Shown here: piece by piece, positions 7,259 through 16,400 of the stretch | Position numbering within the stretch: position 1 is the stretch's first letter | How the letters are laid out: each line of letters begins with the position of its first letter | Origin: a virus | Length of the DNA stretch: 23,596 bases | Reading direction: 5' to 3' (one strand) | IMG/VR virus record: IMGVR_UViG_3300028925_000003 | Span: 1-23,596 of that record | Program-made: the position numbers and the translations under genes | Notes under the pieces: generated by a model | Database searches by the model: none | Told to the model about the DNA's origin: nothing | The model's input: only the letters and a program-made list of their open reading frames with translations

Positions 7259-8221
7259 ATGTCTATGAATACTTCAAACATGAGCTTGCTAACTCGCTCA
7301 GAAATCTGGTCAACAGAACTAAAAGACATCCTTCGCGACGAGATGATGGCCCAGCGCTACGTCAAGATGCTTGATGGCTTCCCTGATGGCGACCAGTTCA
7401 CTATCCCTTCAATCGGCCAAGCACAGGTTGACAACTACGCTGAAGACACTGCTGTTGAGTACCGTCCGATGGACACTGGTGAGTTCACATTCACCATCGA
7501 CAAGTACTTGTCTTCTGCTTCATACATGACGAAGAAAGCAATGCAAGACGCATTCTACTCTTCTGAAATGATGAGCCGTTTTGTACCTGAGCAAGAGCGT
7601 GCGATTATGGCACACTTCGAAGCTACTACTTTGGCTACTCCAGAGGCTGGCGTTACTGCCAACTCTAACGAAGCTATCGATGGTGTTGAGCACCGTTGGG
7701 CTGCTGGTGGTACTGGCGCGGTTATCAACGTTGATGACTTTGCACGTGCACGTTTCGCTCTTAAGAAAGCTAACGTTCCTGATCGTAACCTTATCGCTAT
7801 TGTTGATCCTTCAGTTGAGTTCACATTGAACACATTGTCTACTTTGACATCTGTTGCGAACAACCCTAAGTGGGAAGGTATCGTATCTTCTGGTATCGCT
7901 ACTGGTATGAACTTCATCGCCAACATCTATGGTTTTGACGTATATACTTCTAACTACCTGAAGGACGTTACTGATGGCGCTCTGAACACTGCTGCTGATG
8001 TTGCTGCCAACTTTAGCTCTGTTAATGGTAAAGCCAACTTGTTCTTCTCTGCTGATCAAGCTGCTACACCTTTCGTTGGTGCATGGCGTCAGACTCCTGA
8101 TGTTGACACTGAGTATAACAAAGACTTCCAACGTCAAGAATTCGTGACTACTGCTCGTTATGGTGTAAAACTGTACCGTCCAGAGAACATGGTTCGTGTT
8201 ATCTCTAAAACTAACGTTTAA
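7259..8221 (+). CDS. Major capsid protein
   Basis: This 320-residue protein would form the icosahedral shell. It starts at ATG 7259 behind a strong AGGAGA (7245-7250) eight bases away, as expected for the most abundant virion protein. It has the layout of HK97-fold coat proteins of podoviruses: an N-terminal arm, an early extended-loop-like region (DNYAEDTAVEYRPMDTGEFTF near residue 60; given here in two parts, DNYAEDTAVEYR and PMDTGEFTF), a central alpha/beta domain containing RNLIAIVDPSVEF, and a C-terminal GAWRQTPDVDTEYNKDFQ segment leading to an ARYGVKLYRPENMV end. It directly follows the scaffold. Coding sequence is rich in C/T-ending preferred codons, consistent with high expression. 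I see no clear slippery site for a longer minor form. Confidence 0.9.
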   Translation: MSMNTSNMSLLTRSEIWSTELKDILRDEMMAQRYVKMLDGFPDGDQFTIPSIGQAQVDNYAEDTAVEYRPMDTGEFTFTIDKYLSSASYMTKKAMQDAFYSSEMMSRFVPEQERAIMAHFEATTLATPEAGVTANSNEAIDGVEHRWAAGGTGAVINVDDFARARFALKKANVPDRNLIAIVDPSVEFTLNTLSTLTSVANNPKWEGIVSSGIATGMNFIANIYGFDVYTSNYLKDVTDGALNTAADVAANFSSVNGKANLFFSADQAATPFVGAWRQTPDVDTEYNKDFQRQEFVTTARYGVKLYRPENMVRVISKTNV

Positions 8222-8244
8222 CTTAAAAGAATAGGAGACTTAAT

Positions 8245-8697
8245 ATGTCTTGGACTAACTCTGACGGTCTTACCGTCCTTATGCACGAAGAGCAAGGTGT
8301 TGCTAAAGACGGTGGTATCACTACTGTAAGCCCGATCAAGCACATCAAATTGAAGCTTGACCTTACTACTGACAAAACTGTAGCAGCTAATGATGTTGCA
8401 ATCCCAGCGGGTTCTTACATCACTGACGCACGTCTTGTTGTTACCACTGCTGCTGCTGGTGGTACATCCATCAACTTCGGCCTTGCTAACGCTGCTGGTA
8501 CAGCTATCGACGCTGACGGTATTGACGCTGCTGTAGCTACTGCTGCACTTGCTGCTAACCTTGCTGTTGTTTGCAACGGCGCTTTGGTTGGTGTTGCTGC
8601 TGGTGTTGGCGCTGCTGACGCTTATGTCACTACTGCTAACACAGGTACTTTCACTGCTGGTGAAGCTGTACTAGTTATCTCGTACATCGAAGTTTAA
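8245..8697 (+). CDS. Probable capsid decoration or minor head protein
   Basis: This 150-residue protein follows the capsid gene by 23 bases and has a strong AGGAGA ribosome site at 8233-8238, six bases from the ATG, so it should be made in quantity. It is rich in Ala, Gly, Thr and Val with a repetitive, beta-strand-prone composition (for example AAGVGAADAYVTTANTG near the C-terminus). That composition, the position right after the coat protein and the strong ribosome site suit a capsid surface or cementing protein. I do not recognise a named family. A minor head completion protein is the main alternative. Confidence 0.65.
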   Translation: MSWTNSDGLTVLMHEEQGVAKDGGITTVSPIKHIKLKLDLTTDKTVAANDVAIPAGSYITDARLVVTTAAAGGTSINFGLANAAGTAIDADGIDAAVATAALAANLAVVCNGALVGVAAGVGAADAYVTTANTGTFTAGEAVLVISYIEV

Positions 8698-8703
8698 ACT
8701 ATT

Positions 8704-8725
8704 GGGCGTCCCTTCGGGGGCGCTC
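8704..8725 (+). terminator. UUCG-capped GC hairpin after the capsid genes
   Basis: GGGCGTCCC (8704-8712) pairs with GGGGCGCTC (8717-8725) over nine base pairs, two of them G-U, around a TTCG loop closed by C-G, the especially stable cUUCGg tetraloop. It lies seven bases after the stop of the decoration-type gene. The following bases are TTCCC, not a real U-tract, so it may be a partial terminator, an RNA 3'-end stabiliser or a processing site. T7 likewise has its terminator T-phi just after its capsid gene, which reduces expression of the tail genes relative to capsid. Confidence 0.7.
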
Positions 8726-8750
8726 TTCCCACAACTAAATGGAGGCCAAT

Positions 8751-9359
8751 ATGGCAAACGTAAATCATAGTGTACTAACTGACCCATATCTCCACGAGCC
8801 TAAAGGTGCTGCTACAGCAGTTGCTGGGGCCGAGTATGTGGCTGATGGAGCAGGTTCAGGCAGTTGGATTCGTATCCAAGGCTGGTCACAACACGCTGAT
8901 ACAGACACTACAGTAGGCACACCTTCACAGAACATTGCTACAGGTGCACGGACTAAGTGGACCAACGATGGCGGCTCAACCCTAATCCAAAAACTCCCAT
9001 CTGATATTGGCGCTTCAGGTCATATGTGGGATACAACTAACCATAAAATTACCCCTATCGCAGCATTTGATACCTACAGCATCCGCATTGGTTTCAAAGC
9101 TGAGAACTACGCTGGCACAGGCCCAGACATTAAAGTTGAACTAGATATTGGTGGTGGACTAGGTGTTATTGTTGCAACTACTGTGCCCCTACTAAGAAGT
9201 GGTGCACAACAATCCTGTCTCGTAACATTCCCCGTATTCGCAGGTTCAACCTTCATCACAAATGGTGGCACCATCTACTTGACCTACACAGGTACAGGTA
9301 CTTGTGACATCTTTGCTAGTGACATTTTAATCATCCGTGAATCTAAGAACTATGTATAA
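8751..9359 (+). CDS. Unknown virion-type protein upstream of the adaptor
   Basis: I choose ATG 8751 (202 residues) rather than the in-frame ATG at 8739, because GGAGG at 8741-8745 overlaps the upstream ATG and sits five bases before 8751. The protein is rich in Gly, Thr and Ala with alternating hydrophobic strands and looks all-beta. Segments such as GSWIRIQGWSQHADTDTT near residue 40 and GPDIKVELDIGGGLGVIV in the middle suggest a beta-sandwich, perhaps a head fibre, decoration or tail accessory protein. No family is recognised. It is the first gene after the hairpin and is separated from the adaptor gene by 12 bases. Confidence 0.65.
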   Translation: MANVNHSVLTDPYLHEPKGAATAVAGAEYVADGAGSGSWIRIQGWSQHADTDTTVGTPSQNIATGARTKWTNDGGSTLIQKLPSDIGASGHMWDTTNHKITPIAAFDTYSIRIGFKAENYAGTGPDIKVELDIGGGLGVIVATTVPLLRSGAQQSCLVTFPVFAGSTFITNGGTIYLTYTGTGTCDIFASDILIIRESKNYV

Positions 9360-9371
9360 GGAGTAGTCCAA

Positions 9372-10112
9372 ATGGCTATCAAGAAGACGCTCCTAGAGAT
9401 CGTCCAGAACATCCTCTCTGACTTAGACTCAGAGGATGTAAACTCAATCTCAGACTCAGTAGAAGCAGCACAGATTGCTAATGTCGTAGAGAATACGTTC
9501 TACAACATCGTTTCTACCCGTGAAATCCCAGAGCACCACAGCCTAATTAAGCTGGATGCTCTCTCAGACACTAACTTCCCAACACACTTCAGCTACCCTG
9601 ACAATGTTAAGGGTGTTTCTGGTTTGTGGTATGACGTAAGTTCTGATAGCTCTTTTGAGTACCGTGAGATCACTTACGTTGACCCCCGTGACTTCTTGAG
9701 CCGCCTTGGCTCCCCTTCCACCAACTACACACTTGTAAGTGATAAGGTTGCTGGTACTAAGATGCGTATTGGCAACAACAAGATGCCTAACTTCTACACA
9801 TCCTTTGATGACCAATACATAGTAATGGACTCACATGACGTTAGTATCGACACAACACTTATAGCATCTAAGACTCGTGTTATGGGTTACACAATCCCAG
9901 TCTTCAGTATCTCTGACGCATATGTGCCAGACCTTGACGCTGAGATGTTCCAGTACTTAGTGAATGAATCTAAGTCTGTTTGCTTCTCTTTATTCAAAGG
10001 TGGCCCAGACCCTAAGATCGACCAAGCTGCTCGTCGTCAGAAGTCTTACGTGCAAAACGACATGCACAAGACCACACAGAGTAACAAAAGGAATCTTTAT
10101 GGTAAACGTTGA
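9372..10112 (+). CDS. Head-tail adaptor, tail tubular protein A-like
   Basis: This 246-residue protein starts behind AAGGAG (9358-9363). It resembles the T7 gp11-type adaptor that forms a ring under the portal and carries the nozzle: an N-terminal helical segment (LEIVQNILSDLDSEDVNSIS), the helix EAAQIANVVENTFYNIVSTR, and then strands with a YPDNVKGVSGLWYD segment and PRDFLSRL. The C-terminal part holds a helix rich in Arg and Lys. Position just before the unknown overlapped gene and the tail tubular B-like gene supports this. The family is divergent and was recognised by pattern, not by alignment. Confidence 0.82.
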   Translation: MAIKKTLLEIVQNILSDLDSEDVNSISDSVEAAQIANVVENTFYNIVSTREIPEHHSLIKLDALSDTNFPTHFSYPDNVKGVSGLWYDVSSDSSFEYREITYVDPRDFLSRLGSPSTNYTLVSDKVAGTKMRIGNNKMPNFYTSFDDQYIVMDSHDVSIDTTLIASKTRVMGYTIPVFSISDAYVPDLDAEMFQYLVNESKSVCFSLFKGGPDPKIDQAARRQKSYVQNDMHKTTQSNKRNLYGKR

Positions 10113-10443
10113 GTTTGATGTAGACTACGCAAAGAAGCGTTCTTATGCTAAGTGTCCTGAGAAGTCTATGGCTGTGCTTACAGTAAGCCCTGCTGCTGGT
10201 GGTTTCATCTTCTATAAGATTACTGCTGATGTTGGTGGCGTAGCTAATGAGCTTGCTGGTAACTTTACTGGAATTGATGTTGCTAACAAAGCGATCCAAC
10301 AGTATTATAATAATTGCCGACAGACAGTCGCTTCTAGTGATGCTGAGGTGAAGAAACGGTTAGCTAAAGGAAGGGCTAAAGCCAATGCCACAACAACTAA
10401 CTCAAAAGCCAGTGACGACCTTCATAAAGGGTCTAGTAACTGA
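10099..10443 (+). CDS. Small unknown protein between adaptor and nozzle genes
   Basis: The frame is open further upstream, but ATG 10099 is the likely start: AAAAGGAA (10085-10092) is correctly spaced and codon use upstream is unlike a gene. The 114-residue product overlaps the adaptor gene by 14 bases and the nozzle gene by 59. It starts acidic, has a compact middle (AGGFIFYKITADVGGVANEL), and ends in a basic, low-complexity tail rich in Lys, Ala and Asn that is mostly encoded in the overlap. No family is recognised. Its position suggests a tail assembly or minor tail role. Confidence 0.7.
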   Translation: MVNVEFDVDYAKKRSYAKCPEKSMAVLTVSPAAGGFIFYKITADVGGVANELAGNFTGIDVANKAIQQYYNNCRQTVASSDAEVKKRLAKGRAKANATTTNSKASDDLHKGSSN

Positions 10444-12562
10444 AGCTGGTGAACTTACGTTTCCACCTGACGCATCCGTAGACGAATCCAACTGTGACCT
10501 TCGACGTGATGGTTCACGTAGGCGTCGTAAGGGCGCTGACAGAGAGACTAATTCTGTCCTATCAACCTTCACTATTAGTGACACAGATATTGTGCACACT
10601 GGTCTGTGGAGCAACGTAGGCGGTCAGTCAGGTCTTGAGTACCTTGTGGTACAGAAGGGTCCAACCCTATACTTCTACAACAAAGCTACAGCCCCATATT
10701 CTGATGCACTACTAACTCACACTGTTGCCCTTGGTACATATCAAGCGACTGGCTCTGGCTTATCTGTTACAGACACTAAGTGTCAATTTGCATCCATTGA
10801 GGGTGCACTTGTTGTAGCTTCATCTGCTATGGATACGATCTATGTAACTCGTGATAACGCCCTTGGAACTATTGCAGTCACTACAATCTCCTTCCGTACA
10901 CGGGACTTTGACTGGCAAGGTGACATCTCTGAGTATGACACTGGTGATGCAACACCAACAGTAGGACGAGAGTACGACACACAGAATGCTGGTTGGGTAG
11001 ACACAAAGGGTGCTGCTGCACTTGTCACCTACAAGGCCGCTAACGCAACTGAGCACCCACCACTGAACCTCCCTTGGTACTCTGGTAAGACTGCTGCTGG
11101 TGCATTTGATGCTGCTGAGTGGGCTGAGGTCTTTGCTGGTAGTACACTTATTGGTAACGGCCACTACATCCTAGACTTCTTTAACAAGGACCGTGCTACA
11201 CCTTCTGGACTAGTTATTGCTACAGAAACAGAAGACTCACGTTTCAACTCAGTACAAGCCTTTGGTGGTCGCGTATTCTACTCTGGCCTACAGAGTTCTG
11301 AGAATGCTAGCACTATAATGTTCAGTAGGCTTATAGAGGGCCTCACAGACCTTGGTGAGTGCCTACAGCGTAACGACCCTACCTCAGAGGTACTAAGCGA
11401 CCTCCTAGACACTGATGGAGGCGTTATTAAGATTGCTGAGGCTGTTGGGATCAAGAAGCTATATGCTATTGGTTCAATGCTTATCGTATTCGCTGAGAAT
11501 GGCGTTTGGTCTATTAGTGGTGTTGATGGTGTTTTCCGTGCGTCTGAGTACTCTGTGCGTAGAATCTCTGATGTTGGTATAGCTTCCCCAGATTCGTTCA
11601 TTGATGCTGATGGGGCACCTATCTGGTGGTCTAACTACGGCATTCACACAATGACCTTTGACCCCTCTACTGGTAATGCTAAAGAGCAAAACCTTAGCCT
11701 ACCAACAATCCAAACCTTCTGGGACAACATCCCTACAGACTCTAAGCTGAAGGTACACTCTGTATTCGATAAGATCAACAAACGTGCATATTGGGCTTGG
11801 CCTAGTACTGGTGAGACAGTCGAGGCAAAGATAAATGAAGTCCTAGTCTTAGATATTGCAATCCAAGCGTTCTATCCTTGGACTATCTCTGATGAGACCT
11901 CTAATACAGATTGTGTTGTTGGCCTAGCCTTCTACACAGGTATTGGTGCTACTGAATCTGTGCTCAATATTGTTACATCCGTTGGCGACGAAGTTATTAC
12001 TTCTGCTGGCGATGATGTTATCTCAACCCAACTAAGTAACCTTAGTACTGGTACGTCCTCACCTTCGATTGTACTTTTGATCCGTGATGGTGCCACAAAC
12101 AAGATGACTATGGGTGGCCTCGTAAACAACAGCTTCCTAGACTGGGGTAGCGCAGACTACAGTTCTTATGCTGAAGCTGGCTACGAGTTTATGGGAGACA
12201 TGGTGTTGAAGAAGACTGCTCCTTACCTAACTACATACATGCGTGTGACTGAGACTGGCTGGACTGGCTCTGAAGTAGCTGGCTACAGCCCTATCAATGA
12301 ATCATCTTGCAAGGTGTCAGCCTACTGGGACTTTAAGAGCACACCATCAAGTACTGCTCAGGAAGCATACAGACTTAAGTATATGCCAATCCCTGATGAG
12401 AGTGACTTAGGAACCTTTAACTACCCAGAGGATGTAGTCACCACACGCCTCAAGTTACGTGGTCGTGGTAGGTCTGTTCGTCTTAAGTTCGAGAGTACTA
12501 CAGGCAAGGACTTTACGCTTCTTGGCTACTCTCTAATTGGTGGCACTAATGGCCGCTTCTAA
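10385..12562 (+). CDS. Tail nozzle, tail tubular protein B-like
   Basis: This 725-residue protein matches tail tubular B (T7 gp12-type) in position, size and overall pattern. The N-terminus KPVTTFIKGLVTEAGELTFP, then PPDASVDESNCDLRRDGSRR, is the kind of opening seen in this family, where an early segment contains a basic cluster after a run of conserved residues (RRDGSRRRRKG near residue 40). The rest is long and beta-rich, consistent with a propeller-like nozzle, and contains repeated Trp and Tyr residues (for example APIWWSNYGIHTM). It forms the distal tube through which DNA leaves. Start 10385 has AAAGGAAG upstream. The first 59 bases overlap the previous gene. Confidence 0.85.
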   Translation: MPQQLTQKPVTTFIKGLVTEAGELTFPPDASVDESNCDLRRDGSRRRRKGADRETNSVLSTFTISDTDIVHTGLWSNVGGQSGLEYLVVQKGPTLYFYNKATAPYSDALLTHTVALGTYQATGSGLSVTDTKCQFASIEGALVVASSAMDTIYVTRDNALGTIAVTTISFRTRDFDWQGDISEYDTGDATPTVGREYDTQNAGWVDTKGAAALVTYKAANATEHPPLNLPWYSGKTAAGAFDAAEWAEVFAGSTLIGNGHYILDFFNKDRATPSGLVIATETEDSRFNSVQAFGGRVFYSGLQSSENASTIMFSRLIEGLTDLGECLQRNDPTSEVLSDLLDTDGGVIKIAEAVGIKKLYAIGSMLIVFAENGVWSISGVDGVFRASEYSVRRISDVGIASPDSFIDADGAPIWWSNYGIHTMTFDPSTGNAKEQNLSLPTIQTFWDNIPTDSKLKVHSVFDKINKRAYWAWPSTGETVEAKINEVLVLDIAIQAFYPWTISDETSNTDCVVGLAFYTGIGATESVLNIVTSVGDEVITSAGDDVISTQLSNLSTGTSSPSIVLLIRDGATNKMTMGGLVNNSFLDWGSADYSSYAEAGYEFMGDMVLKKTAPYLTTYMRVTETGWTGSEVAGYSPINESSCKVSAYWDFKSTPSSTAQEAYRLKYMPIPDESDLGTFNYPEDVVTTRLKLRGRGRSVRLKFESTTGKDFTLLGYSLIGGTNGRF

Positions 12563-12593
12563 GACCACAAACCAACACAAAAGGAAGTTATTA

Positions 12594-13064
12594 ATGTTAT
12601 CAACCGACAATGTAAAACTAGCTATAGAGAACCTCAGTCAAGTAAAGGGAGACATACTTCCACTACTAGACAAACATTGGGAGGAAGTGGCTATCAATAA
12701 AGACACTATTGCAATGAACCCATGTTGGGATACCTATGCTATCTTAGAGTCGGCTGGTAAACTTGGTATCTTCACAGCTAGGTTGGATGGTGAACTTATT
12801 GGGTATTTCGTCATTATTGCCTCAGAGAGTCCCCACTATAAAGGGCACATCTTTGGGGTGAATGATGTTATATACCTAAAACCAGAATACAGGGGTACAT
12901 ATTTGGGGTCAAACCTCATCACCTTCGTAGAGAATGCTATTGAGGAAGTCGGGGTATCTGTGTTAGTTATAAACACTAAGGTACATGTACCTTTTGATAA
13001 GACCTTAAGTAGATTAGGGTTTTCCCATATAGAAAATGTTTACTCAAAGAGACTAGGAAAATAA
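12594..13064 (+). CDS. GNAT-fold acetyltransferase-like protein, T7 gp13 position
   Basis: I choose ATG 12594 (156 residues) because AAGGAAG (12581-12587) is six bases upstream. An earlier in-frame start at 12537 lies inside the nozzle gene. The protein looks like a GNAT N-acetyltransferase: strands with GIFTARLDGELIGYFVII, then VNDVIYLKPEYRG and YLGSNLITFVENA, giving an RGTYLG acetyl-CoA loop at about residues 100-105 (the RxxGxG-type pattern). In T7-like phages gp13 occupies this slot before the internal virion proteins, and I recall its family (DUF2833) being grouped with the GNAT fold. It may act in virion morphogenesis. Whether it is catalytically active is unknown. Confidence 0.72.
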   Translation: MLSTDNVKLAIENLSQVKGDILPLLDKHWEEVAINKDTIAMNPCWDTYAILESAGKLGIFTARLDGELIGYFVIIASESPHYKGHIFGVNDVIYLKPEYRGTYLGSNLITFVENAIEEVGVSVLVINTKVHVPFDKTLSRLGFSHIENVYSKRLGK

Positions 13065-13065
13065 A

Positions 13066-13461
13066 ATGGCAATTATAGCAGCAATCGTAGGAGCAGCTGG
13101 CACAGTATCATCAATGAGCGCACAGAAGAAGTCTGCTGCTGCACAGCGCCAGCAACAAAAACTACAAGTTCGTCAACAGCGTCGTCAGGCTATCCGCCAA
13201 CAGCAACTACAACGAGCACAAGCAATGGTGTCTGCACAGGGTGCTGGTGCTGCTGGTGGCTCTGCTGTCGCTGGTGGTACGTCTTCCCTTAGTTCCCAAC
13301 TAGGTGGTCAGCTAGGTCAGTCCTCGCAGATGTCAGGTATCTCTGACCAGATCACTAAATTCAACAACCAAGCTGCACGAGGCCAAGCAATCGCTGGTAT
13401 TGGTTCTAATGCATTCAACGCATTTGGTGGTATGGATACGATCAAAGCAGCATTTAAATAA
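13066..13461 (+). CDS. Small internal virion (DNA ejection) protein, gp14-like
   Basis: This 131-residue protein follows the GNAT gene by one base. It has a hydrophobic N-terminal helix (AIIAAIVGAAGTVSS), then a long Gln/Arg/Ala-rich helix, and a Gly/Ser/Ala-rich C-terminal half. That layout (short hydrophobic start, coiled amphipathic region, flexible tail) is typical of the smallest internal core protein of podoviruses, which enters the outer membrane during DNA ejection. Gene order (small, then two very large proteins) parallels T7 gp14, gp15 and gp16. The call is made from order and composition. Confidence 0.75.
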   Translation: MAIIAAIVGAAGTVSSMSAQKKSAAAQRQQQKLQVRQQRRQAIRQQQLQRAQAMVSAQGAGAAGGSAVAGGTSSLSSQLGGQLGQSSQMSGISDQITKFNNQAARGQAIAGIGSNAFNAFGGMDTIKAAFK

Positions 13462-13472
13462 GGATCACAAGT

Positions 13473-16400
13473 ATGGCTATCGCTCCAAATGACGAACAAC
13501 CTAAAACATATAAAGTACTTGATTCCCCTGAAGAGGGACAGCCAAACAGAACTACAAATGGTCAACCAGAAACTTACAGAATCTTTGACACTATGGAGCA
13601 ACCTCCAGTAGTTGACCCAGTAGAGCAAGAGCGTGATACACAGTTCCACAGCGTCCTTATTGGTCAGCCTGTGGAAGCTATCCGTCCTGCTATCCAGTCT
13701 GGTGCTAACGTCCAGTACGATGCTAACGCTAAAGCTACTACAGAAACTAACAGAACAAACCTAGTAAACAACTTCGTGCAAGATCGTGCACCTAGTGAAG
13801 AGCTTAAGTTGCTTCAGAATGAACTACAGGCTATGGATAACGTAGGACGCTTTGCTTCCCCTGCGCTAGTAGCTATGCTTACGTCCCCTAACGAGGGCCA
13901 ACGTGATTATGCTGTACAACGTATCCAACGAGTTGTTGGTGCACAGAAGATGATCCAAGAGCGCCTAGGTTCTGCCTCTGAGGGCAATGTTGTTGGTGAC
14001 TTCTTAGACTTCGTTGGTACATCCCCAATCAATGCTTTCATGGTAAAGCGTCAGGTCGAGTTAGCTGATAAAGCTACAGCCCTCATGCGCACTGCTATCT
14101 CTGAGGAAGAGTTTGAAGTACAGTTTGGTAGCATCTTAGACGAGATGTCAGACCAAGGCTTCTTCACTGATGAGAACCGCTTCTACATGGCAGACTTTGC
14201 TGAGTTGTTTGGTGCGGGTACAGAATCTGAACTCGCTCAGACACAAAGAGCTTGGGCACTATTCGATACAGCCTCAACCTTTATTGGTGTACCTGTTATC
14301 TCTGGTGGCACTAAGGTCGTCAAGGGTACTGCAAAAGGTGCTGTAGCACTCACTAAAGGCTCTGCTGACGTTCTTCGTGGTACAACATCCCTTACAGGTG
14401 CTATGAGAACTGGTTTTGGCACTGCTATGTCAGCACTAGGTTCTCCTGCACGTATGATTGGGTGGCGCACTAACAACCCAGCTTTGGTTAAGAAGTCGTT
14501 GGATGAGGCTCGTTTGATTGACGACCCAAGCACAGCTACTGGCTTACACAATGCTACATCCCCATCAATCATGACTTCGGACACTATTCGTCCTGAGCGC
14601 TGGGCACACACATCTAGTGCTGCTGTTCGTGCATTCGAGACAGAAAGCAAAGTCCTATCAGAAACTAAGACCATTATGGGTCGTGCTGGGTCTTCTATAG
14701 ATGACTCACGTATGGCTGCTCTTGAGGTTAAACTCTCCGCAGACGCTAAAGCTGCTGCCGAGGCTACTGGCAACAAACGTTACCTTGACTCACACATCTT
14801 CCGTGATGACCTAGATAACGTAGTGTTCGCTGAAGTGCATGGTACTAACAAAGGTGCATCCTTCGTTGGAGCCAATGGACTGACTGCTGCTAAGAACCTA
14901 GCTGACAATATCGGTGGTGAAGTAGTAGAATGGCAGAACAAAGGCCACTACGTTGTAGTACAAGCACAGAACGTGCCCTCAGAGGCCGTAGGAGCCACTC
15001 TACGTGACTTCGGTGTGTTCTCCGCTACCCCAACCTCCCAACTAGCTGACGGCTTCGTAGCGCGTTACCTAGGCTCTCCTGCAACACAGACATCAGATGC
15101 TAACCGTGCAGCCTTACTTACAGGTGAATCAGTATCTGAGGTTTGGAACAAGACTGCCTCTGCACGTATTAAAGAGGTCACTAAGCTGAACTCACGTGCT
15201 GAAGTAAATGAAGTTGATGGTATGTTTGAGATGCTGCGTGATGGTAAATTCGCTAACCAACGCGAATCCTACACACTACAAGGCTTCCGCAACGAGTTCA
15301 AGGCTAAGTACAGCAAGGATGCCACAGACGCTCAAGTAGCTCTTTATGCACGTGTGCAAGAAGCTCGTGACGTTGAAGCATTCATCCAAGCTGACGTGTT
15401 CTTTAAGAAGCAGGTTACTGATGGTGTAGTAGTAATGGACAACCAGTATCGTGTAGTACCCCTACGCTCTGCTGATGTCCCTGCTACCGCCAAAGTGTAT
15501 GATAGTAAGTCTGGTAAGATGTTGTCTCGTGATGAGCTACCACCAGAACAAACTGTCTTCAGAAACTACGACCCTGACCAAGACATCTTTGGTACACAGA
15601 CAATGTATATCACTGGTGACGACATCCCAACACGTAAGCTATACCACTCCGACATTCTTGCTAGGAACTCTGGTGGTACACGTATGTATAAGAATGGTGA
15701 GATCAACTTCTGGGTTAAGCAGAACCGTACTAAGGTTATGGCCGATGGCTCTGTCCACAAGGTCTCTCCACTGACTGCAATGGGTGTCCGCACTGTTGAT
15801 GAAGCTCAGGCTGCTATCTCACAACTGAATAAGATCATTGATGACCTTGGTGTTCGTCTAGGTTCTAAATTCGACAACACAGCAGTAGCAACCCTTCGTG
15901 GCAATGCTAAGGCTGACGCTGTAGTAGCTGCTCACTCTGCTTGGAACCCTAGTGTTCACAACGTAGACCAACTACTCAAGTGGGCTGATGAGTCTGGTGT
16001 GAACCTTGCGGAGAAGTTTGACTTCGTTCGTCATGGTGAAGACATTATTGACGCTGATGTAGCTGGTGGTTTTGGTGGTATGACACTTGACCGCGCTATG
16101 GACATGCGGGCACTTAACCCACAGTCTCGTAGGAACTCTGTTCTTATGGGCTATGGTGGCAAGCAGAACCGCGTACTGTCGCCTCTTGAGGCTATGCAGA
16201 AGTCTAGCACTGAGATGATTGCTAACCAGAGCTTCAGAGCTTATGCTGCACGTTCAATCAATGGCTTGCTCAAGTCTGCTATCCGCAACAACGTACTTGA
16301 GAATGCTGCTGAACTACAGGGCCTGACACTACGTCAGAAACTTGCTAAGGCTAAGATTCGTGACATTAAGGGCGAAGGTTCTAAACTTGCTCTTGAGCAA

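Noticed and set aside
8197-8244. Possible -1 frameshift from the capsid gene to a longer minor capsid protein, as in T7 gp10B
   Set aside because: No convincing slippery heptamer plus structure, and the following gene has its own strong ribosome site.
8739-8750. Upstream ATG for the gene at 8751
   Set aside because: The ATG overlaps the GGAGG that serves the start at 8751, so the four extra residues are unlikely.
9964-10098. N-terminal extension of the 114-residue gene inside the adaptor gene
   Set aside because: This part is the adaptor gene in another frame; the good ribosome site is just before 10099.
12537-12593. Upstream start for the GNAT-like gene within the nozzle gene
   Set aside because: The start at 12594 has AAGGAAG at ideal spacing; the extension looks like out-of-frame nozzle sequence.
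14237-14776. 179-codon minus-strand frame inside the large internal virion gene
   Set aside because: Antisense shadow of codon-biased coding sequence; no other gene lies on the minus strand.
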